This document shows positions 56,820 to 64,000 of a DNA stretch of 64,000 bases, one piece after another; the stretch's first letter is position 1, and every line of letters starts with the position of its first letter. The translations under genes and the position numbers were made by a program. The notes under the pieces were generated by a model. It did not search any database. It had not been told where the DNA came from and saw nothing but the letters and a program-made list of their open reading frames with translations. Source of the DNA: Thysanoteuthis rhombus (Eukaryota; Mollusca; Cephalopoda; Oegopsida; Thysanoteuthidae); NCBI GenBank assembly GCA_963457665.1, contig OY735215.1, forward strand, positions 26,496,597 through 26,560,596. Direction: 5' to 3'.

Positions 56820-59813
56820 TTATCATCATCATCATCAGTGTTTTCAAGTCCAAAGTTTTGATGTTCAAAGGATGATAGTCTTGCTTTTGATATTGAACTA
56901 AAAGAGAAGTGGTTACAAAGGGATTCACTGTTGAGAGCAAATCTGGTCAAAGAGAAGTTTTGGCTGCATGGGGGTGGGGCAAGAGAGAGAGAGAGAGAGA
57001 GAGAGGAGGTCAAAAGTCACAACATGAGGTCATCTTGATCACAAGTGGAAAAATCACAATGTGTGATAGCCAAGTTCTGCTCACAGAATAGATGAAATGT
57101 AAGGTGGGTGGGATGCTAGTAAGATACATCTAGGTAGGTAGATGGTAGGAGAGTTCTGGGTCACAACATGGTGAGAAGTGATCTGCAGAGACAGAAACTT
57201 CTTTTGTTTGTAGAAAAAGAAAAATTGTCCTTCGGAAGAATCTGTCTTCCACTAGTGGAACTGTTCTTTTGTGCTGGCCTCTTTCTCCATTTGACAATTT
57301 ACAAATTCCTGGACGTTTACTCAACAGTAGATAATGAGAAGTAACTTCCTGCATTTCCTCCGACTTCTTCTCCGAGCATTCACACATGCAGCAATATACA
57401 CATGTGCACAGGGAACTTTCCGAATTGAAACTTGCGCATTCTAATACAAAATCCAAGTCAGTTATTAACCAATAGAGTTTGTATAAAGCTATATCCATGT
57501 CCATAGCGTAATGGTGGGGGAGGTAAGTAAAAATGAAACTGCTTGGAAAGAGATTGAAAAGACCATATGTACACTCGCACACACATACATACACACACAC
57601 ACACACATATATACACGGAATAAATGATGAGAACAAAAGCAACTTATGATATATCTAGTGTGTTGCCAAGCAGGCTTACCTCGATTCATTATTTGCCAAA
57701 GAGGAAATGCAAGTCATCCATTGATTCAGAAAAAAATCCATTTCCCACTCACAAAATCAACTAACAGGACATAGATCAACATTTTCTTTCTTTTTTTTTT
57801 TTTTTCTTTTTCTCTGCCCAAACTTACTTCTTTCTTCTGCTGACTACTGTGAAATGGGATCAAATAATGTACAGCATTTGACCAGATTGCAGTTTGTATG
57901 TACTTCAGCTCAATGTTGTACGGCACATCTCTCCGACAATTGGCCTTTTTCTTTTTTTTTTTCTTTGTTTTTTGAGCTTACTTAGAACCATTTGACCATG
58001 TCCTTTGAAGGAAGATCTGAGCAAAAGGGCCAAGTTTCAGGCAATGGTATTTTTCTCAGGTTTTTCAGACCAACAGGAAAAAAAAAAAAAAAAAAAAAAA
58101 AAAAAGTGGGAATCTTATCAAAACTAATTCATGTAGGAAAGATACAGCAGAAGTCATTCAGAAATTATCAAACAAACAATAACAACAATCTATTTTTGGC
58201 ATGGCTCCATCCGTTTGTGGGATTGTTCTGGACATAAATGGCATCTTCTTTTAGAGATGGATATGAAGAAAAAAAAAAAAAAAGAAAAAAATGTTCCACT
58301 GAATGCCTGTCATGCAGGAGAGGAGAAAGTGGGAACGATCTAAACAGCAGTTAAAAAAAAAAAAAAAAAAAAAAAAATGGGGAGACTGGTCGATGCAAGT
58401 TGATGGGGAAATGTATTGCAAATGGAACCAAATACGAACACACCTAGGGTGCACGTGGGAAGAGGAACAGTACAATAAGATGATTGGCAATGAAATGGTG
58501 CTGATTTTGTCAGTCAGATGTGAAGTACGCTTGAGCAATGACCTCAACACATGCATCGAAGCATGATGAATGCAGATCCAGTCAGCTTAATTGGAGTCCA
58601 TTACTGTGTGAATGCTTCGTGTTTGGACTCGGCCACAACTTTCCAGGCAACGATTCAATAACAAAGAAATCAATAAACACCGACGAGTCGGGCGAGGAGG
58701 ACAGTGGGGGAAAGTGAACCAGGGGCAGGTAATCAAACAGCAGAAAGTGAAACAGAATCAGTGACAGTTTTCAAATGTTGCCAGGAAAACCACACAGACA
58801 CATATATACTAACAGAGAAAAAAAAGAGACATCCTCATTTGGTGGACATCTTGGCTACACAGGATAGGTAACAAATAGTATTTCTAGACGCAATGTATAT
58901 GACGTAAAGAAGAAAGACAATCGCCATGGCAGGTTGAGTTGATTGAAACCCTTTTCTTCTTCTGGTTCTTGAAATAAGGGGGGGGAAAAAAAAGAAAAAA
59001 AAAAAAAAAAAAAGGATACCTGGGGAGAAAAAAATGCACCACCAAAAGTCACTGACAGTTTAAACAAGTTACAACAATACAACTAATTGCAGTAGGGGAA
59101 CAATATGGAAGCACATATTAACCCTGGACTTGTAAGGGAATCAGTGGCTGAGAGATATAGTCACAATGGTTCACCGTAAATACCCTTTTTTTTTTCTGCC
59201 TTTCCTCCCCCTCCTTGTAGTCATTGTCAGTGGCCATGAACAGTGACAAGATCCAAGCAAGTGGAATATAAATAAAAAAAGGTTTCTTCACCGAGCCAGA
59301 ATGACTCCACTGTAGATTGAAGGTTTATTTAACCAATATATAAAAGAGAATTTAGAAAATATTTCTTCTGCATGAGGAAAAAAAAAGAAAAGACAAAAAC
59401 AATCTTTAAAAAAAAAAAAAAAAGAAAAAAAAATTGAATGAAAAAGAACAAAGAGAGGAAAAGAAAAAATAATTTTGGTCAAATTAAAAAACTTGCACTT
59501 AGTGCAAATAAATATCGTCCTTAGGAAAACTAAGGACTTATAATCCACAGAGCTCTTAACCAATAATATACAGTTTGTTATTTTTTGTTCCAGGGAGACA
59601 AAGTAAGAGAGGGTGTGGGGAGGAAAACACTTGGTAAAGAGAAAGAGATGATGAAAATAATTAGTTCTTGAAAACTAGTTTAAAAATGTTTCACCAAGAA
59701 TTTAAGAGATGAAAAGGAGAGAAAATTAAATAAATTGCATAAAATTAAGACATATACAAAAGAATATATACTTTCATCAGAGCTGAACTATTGTGCCTGC
59801 ACATATATATATG

Positions 59814-59881
<68 letters not shown>

Positions 59882-60179
59882 TGCACATGCACACACATAC
59901 ACACACAAATGTGTATGCATCTGTTTTTAGATACAGAGTGGGTGGGTAGGTATGTTTGCTACAATCAAAGAAGTTAGAGAAAGAGATGCTGATGTCTAAC
60001 TCAAATCAACCCTTTTGAAATGATGGTGTGTGCTACATTCTTATGTGGAAAGGTCAAAATGTCAGCAACTGAATACTTGGAGACATGAGGATGAAAAGTG
60101 AGAAGAAGAAGAAGAAGAAAAGTCTGGGAAGTCTGAAGATTTCTGTCTTTAATTGTCAGAATGAACTGTTTCTTTTTCT
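56820..60179. other. Low-complexity non-coding stretch downstream of the zinc-finger gene
   Basis: It is dense in microsatellites and homopolymers: (GA)n at 56983-57005, (CA)n at 57580-57608, A runs at 58078-58106, 58269-58283, 58352-58376, 58996-59015 and 59407-59423, and (TA)n with TGTA interruptions at 59804-59878. The 170-codon minus frame 57642-57130 has a Val/Cys-rich start derived from a (CA)n repeat and no family motif. It may be part of a long 3' UTR or lie beyond it. Confidence 0.4.
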
Positions 60180-60446
60180 TTTATTTACATTTGTTTTTGA
60201 ATCTTCTGCTTCTTTTATTCATCTCCTCAGCATGGTTGAACACACACACACATTTATGCATATGTATACACACACACACGCACACACACACACGCACACA
60301 CATCAATAAACTCACATACATTAAAGAACAGTATTTATCTATCTACCCATCTCTACAAATAGTATGTAATAATAGTGGTAGTAGGTAAGATAGACTGATA
60401 GACAGGTAGGTAAGTAGGTAGATAGATAAATGTATATCGGCATCAG
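60180..60446 (-). other. Probable 3' UTR start of the zinc-finger gene
   Basis: Immediately after the stop codon the minus strand holds a (TAGG/TAGA)n-like region (60377-60440 on the plus strand), a (CA)n run at 60241-60303 and AATAAA signals at 60219-60214 and 60185-60180. Either signal could end the transcript; a longer UTR is equally possible. Confidence 0.4.
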
Positions 60447-62992
60447 TCAGTCTATACAGATTACCTCTTCTAAAATTTGAATATCATCATCATCTATCTC
60501 ACTCGGGTTCGGACTCTGTCCAACCTTTTGTGCTCTGATTTTGTTGCTGCTGTTGGTGTTGTAGGCGTTGTGCCAACTCTTAGTCCTCTGTGGATTGCTG
60601 TAATACTTGTTATGCGATACCGAAGATCCAGCATGGTTCTCCACTAATTCCTCATTGTATAGTTTACTCCCTCGTGCAGCTTCGACACGGTTAATCACTT
60701 TCAGTGGAGTGGAGTTACAAATTTCCGGGCTGCCTCGTGCCACGTGGTAATGCTTCAACAACTGCTTCTCCCGGTGACCCACAGATTTTATGATGGGAGC
60801 ATAAACATGTTTTGGACTGATCTGCTGCTCCCCAGGACTAGACAGACAACGGCTGCCATCTGCAAGCTCACCCACAGAAGAGGTCAAGCTGTTGCTGCTA
60901 CCGCTGTGATGGCTGTTGTTCAGATTATGGTTGCTGCCACCGCCACCTCCACCTCCACCATTGTTGCCGTTGTATTTGTTGTAATTCACTATCACACGCA
61001 AAGGCGAGTCATTAATTGTTTTGCTGCAAGTTAGGCTATTGGCGGCAGCGATTGCAACATTTTGGTCACTGATACGGGGATTTGGATCGAATGTGTGAAA
61101 TTGTTGGGGTTGGTGAGCCGGTTTGGGCTGCAAATAAGGTAGGAATCTAAAACACTCAGTTGGAGGGCACTCACATGGCCCACGTTTGCAAATCGTGCAT
61201 CGGGTCACATACGTGTCCTCATCTTCTGAATCAGAAGAAATAGTGTGAATGGACACATTGTCGTCACAATGTTTGTCGTGAACATTCGATGATTCCCCAG
61301 AAGCAGGGGCTTGAGGCTTATTTACAAGCTTTAATGGTTCTTCCTGGCTGGGCAAGATGCCGTGAGTGGCCAATCCATGGCTAGTGGGCATTCCTAAACC
61401 GGGAATAGCTTGGTCCGGTGGTGGACCAAGAACAGGGATCACAACGAGGGGCGGAGGCGACATGGTACTTCTGTTCTCCATATGCCTCACCAGGAACTGG
61501 GGTGTCAGGGCAGGGTTGGGAAGATTTCTGTATGCCTGGTGTGACAGTGGTGGATGTGGGGGCAAATGGGAAGATAGAAGTTCAGCGTTCAAAGAACTGT
61601 AGGGGTTGGCAAAGTGTGGAGGTACCTGATCCGGTTTAGGAACAACCCGACTATTTAAATATCTTGGAAGTTCGGGTGCATGTCTCATGAATGTATGCGA
61701 ATCATTCAAAGCATGTTTCACAGAAGGAATGAACTGGCGGCTCTCAGCAAGTGGCTTAGCTTTCGAGGTAGAATTGTTAGAGTAAACACTCTTGTAGATG
61801 GTCATCGGATGTGGTGGCTTTCGCACTTTTTTATGTACAGGACTTCCCATTTTGTAATAGTGATACCCTAATCGTCTCATAGGTGCAGCTGACTTATTTG
61901 TGGGGAGAGATTTGGAGGGGAATTTCTGTGGAGACCAAGGGTACATGCTACTGATATTTTGGGAGTCCTTCAAGTATTCACGCTTAGATGTCCACAAAAG
62001 AATCTGATCATGAGTTAAAGGTTGGATATTAACCCGAGCATCCCGTTTTGGAGTTGTCCATTTTTTAATTTCCTCCACATCCAAACGTCGGAGGCGAACA
62101 CTGCATGACTTAAGTGTGCGTTTCAGCATGCGGCTTTGCTTGTTAAGTCCTGTCTGCACACGTTTCATAAACTCCTTTTGTTGGGCTTTGGTGAACTTGT
62201 ATTCATGACTGAATTTTGTGTTGGTCTTTTTAGAGTTTCTGAATGTGATAGGATACATAATCGGTCTGGTACGCAACCTCTCTAAAGCATCATTTTTCTC
62301 CGGGGTCTTGCAGTACTGCTCAATGTCCGGCAATGCCTGCAAAGTAGTTTCTGCTTTGACGTGTTTCTGGATCCGTAAACCCAGTAATGATGAAATATCA
62401 ATGCAGAGCAGAGAGTTTGTTTTTGAACTCTTTTTAAACGCATCAATGTCCTCCACGTTGTTGCTGGTAACACTGTCACCGCTATCTCCATCGCTCTCCT
62501 CTATACTGGTCGGGTAACAGAGGCGTTTGCGATGGACTCCAGGCTCTCCCTCCCGACTTAATTGAGAAATGAGCGACTTCGGGGTCCGTGGCGAGGTTTG
62601 CTGAACCGAATCATGAGGTTCAACATCGATTATTTGACAATCGACATCTGTGTTTCGCCTTGACTTGAGCTTTTCAGATTTTAGTTTCTCGGCTTTGAGA
62701 ATTTGGACCAACTGAAAAGACTTCAAGAAACTCTCCTTACTGATTCTGTGGCGATCATCGTCAGTCGGGTGATGAGTAAGTGGACGTGCACGTTCTCCTC
62801 CACGGATTGGCAGTGTCTTGGAGGAGCGGGAGGGAGGAGGAGGTGGCGGTGGAGGAGGGGGAGGCGTTTGCATACCAGGTTGATTATCTGGACGGTGACT
62901 GCAGGCATTTTGGTGAATGCGCATTGCATCTTTATTGGTGAACTGCCTTTCACAGTGGTAACAAATATAAATCTCCATAAAGCTGGCACAGC
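60447..62992 (-). CDS. Large exon of a zinc-finger, largely disordered nuclear protein
   Basis: A minus-strand open frame runs to the stop at 60447-60449. A strong acceptor (TTTGATTTTGCTTCAG) places the exon start at 62992. The first ATG inside it (62978-62976) lies just before the zinc finger and would give 843 residues; upstream coding exons are also possible because the frame is open to the acceptor. Numbering from that Met: zinc finger at 6-28 (Cys6, Cys9, His22, then His28 or Cys26), an 11-Pro tract at 39-49, a Lys/Glu helix (KAEKLKSEKLKS) near 95-106, acidic-Ser patch near 160-169, and a basic conserved-looking core at 260-310 (FTKAQQKEFMKRVQTGLNKQ). Next come acidic SDSEDED at 582-588, a second Cys cluster at 594-609 (C..C....C.C....C), a Gly/Asn/Ser tract near 674-690, and a C-terminal DDDDIQILEEVICID like a SUMO-interaction motif. 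It is probably nuclear and a chromatin or transcription factor partner. I do not recognise the family. Confidence 0.8.
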
Positions 62993-64000
62993 CTGAAGCA
63001 AAATCAAAGAGAGCATTAATCATTAACTCATACAAAAACACATAATATTAAGGACCTTATACATCATCATTGGAAAGGGAGAGTTCCAGGTATAAGCAAG
63101 AATAAATAGCACACACATATCTCATTCTATGATTCTTTGTATGTTGTCTATGGTTAAATGGAGATTATACTACTAAATCTTATAGAGGAAAGTACCTGAA
63201 TGAAGATGATATTAGCCACCTCTAGCAGGATCTTCACTACTCTCTATTGCTCTCAGTACAGAAGTACAGACGTTCGTCCTCTGAGTACAATTGGAAAAGG
63301 TTGGCAATATTTATTTAATTTTTAAATACTATAATCTATGAAATTTTTCTCCTTTCTTGTACTTGAAAATTTCACAATACAGATTTCCCTCACTGTTCCT
63401 ATAAAAACCTTTCATAAGCAGAAATGGTGTAAAGCAAACAAGTGATTGCCATCAATTTATAAGGGGGAAATTTTTTGAGAATTCCCAGGCCTCATAAATG
63501 GTGATGATGGTATGTTAGGCTGAGTCGGCGGTGGGAAGTACAGTAGACTGGAGTATAGGGGGGAGAGAGAGAGCAGATGGGGCGTGTACTGCCTCTACAA
63601 TTGATAGCTGCCTAACAAATACTGAATGCTATACTACTTTTTTTACTGTAGAAGCGAGACAGTGAACTTTTGAAAAGTGGGAGATACCTGTATTCATACA
63701 CTTTCTAACGGTGATGCACAAAAATCACCCAAGTGGCATTTCTTTCAGTCTACAAAAAGTCACAAGTGACTCTCATATTACACTGTGGATAGAAATTACT
63801 TTTGAAATTAATAAGTTGGCCCAGATTCCAGAGGATTCATTAGTTTCTTGTTTCTAACTTATTTAGAGTGGGGTGGGGGGACTAAAAAAATCTACATCTT
63901 ACTGGGAAAGATGCAAGCTGTACCAGGATTCACCAAGGCAGTAAAACAGAAAAACAACCAACTTTAGATGGGAAAAAAAATGGACCAAATAATAACCAGG
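62993..64000 (-). other. Upstream intron (or promoter) of the zinc-finger gene
   Basis: No confident upstream exon was found in this last kilobase. A possible donor, ATCTTCATTCAG then GTACTT on the minus strand at 63195, follows a modestly GC-richer stretch, but no start codon or acceptor supports it. Confidence 0.3.

Noticed and set aside
57130-57642. 170-codon minus-strand frame with Cys/Val-rich start
   Set aside because: The start is a translated (CA)n microsatellite and the rest has no recognisable motif or splice context. It may be UTR or intergenic.
60744-62996. Plus-strand and other-frame open frames over the zinc-finger exon
   Set aside because: They are shadows of the real minus-strand reading frame, with Gly/Ala/Arg-rich composition typical of antisense of Pro and Gly tracts.
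62993-63041. Start of the zinc-finger frame at the first ATG (63041)
   Set aside because: A strong acceptor at 62993-62994 puts that ATG inside the intron; the first exonic ATG is at 62978.
1-64000. CRISPR arrays, intact tRNA or rRNA genes, bacterial-type operons
   Set aside because: None was seen. The tRNA-like and 5S-like sequences lie in SINEs and lack intact gene structure.

Overview
This window looks like a piece of an AT-rich invertebrate nuclear genome. Coding sequence is sparse, one recognisable gene has a GT-AG intron, microsatellites of (AT)n, (CA)n and (GA)n are long, and there are many decayed copies of animal DNA transposons (mariner, Tc1, hAT/ZBED, Merlin), LINE fragments and tRNA-derived SINEs. 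A lophotrochozoan, and within it a mollusc such as a cephalopod, fits best. That placement is an inference from overall style, not from a diagnostic gene.

Only two protein-coding loci are well supported. The first is a two-exon plus-strand gene (25167-25239 joined to 27581-28068). It encodes a 186-residue single-pass membrane protein with a signal peptide, a very short ectodomain and a Pro/Tyr/Gln-rich cytoplasmic tail; a Merlin transposon relic sits in its intron. The second is a large minus-strand exon (62992 to 60447) coding up to 843 residues of a one-zinc-finger, otherwise largely disordered, probably nuclear protein that ends in a SUMO-interaction-like motif. A third, orphan candidate is a 164-nt minus-strand exon at 11724-11887 with good splice borders and an open frame.

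Layout: 1-8.3 kb is non-coding with mariner relics and several repeat families. 8.3-12.1 kb is mostly unique AT-rich DNA with a CpG-richer patch and the orphan exon. 12.1-15.1 kb is a symmetric repeat structure: family D on the minus strand, then the family E array, then family D on the plus strand. 15.4-24.4 kb is intergenic or intronic, with a hAT-like end, a duplicated 92-bp block around a mariner fragment, a tRNA-Val-like SINE and a satellite array that reverses orientation. 25.1-28.8 kb is the membrane-protein gene. 29-39 kb is rich in transposons (LINE tail, four copies of a short TIR element, a pogo/Tigger-like MITE, an Hsmar1-like mariner nested in a SINE). 43-49.3 kb holds a hAT pseudogene, a foldback-like element, a Tc1 relic and a tRNA plus 5S rRNA composite SINE. 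49.5-60.4 kb is low-complexity and non-coding, and its far end should be the 3' UTR of the zinc-finger gene. 63-64 kb is that gene's upstream intron.

The window gives no evidence that the two genes act together. No CRISPR, operon-like cluster or intact mobile-element gene was seen. The most unusual structures are the foldback-like element whose interior is made of inverted satellite units (44159-45535), its relatives at 21.9 and 53 kb, the mirror-symmetric array at 12.1-15.1 kb and the composite tRNA/5S SINE. All repeat alignments were done by eye, so element edges are approximate unless a terminal repeat fixes them.
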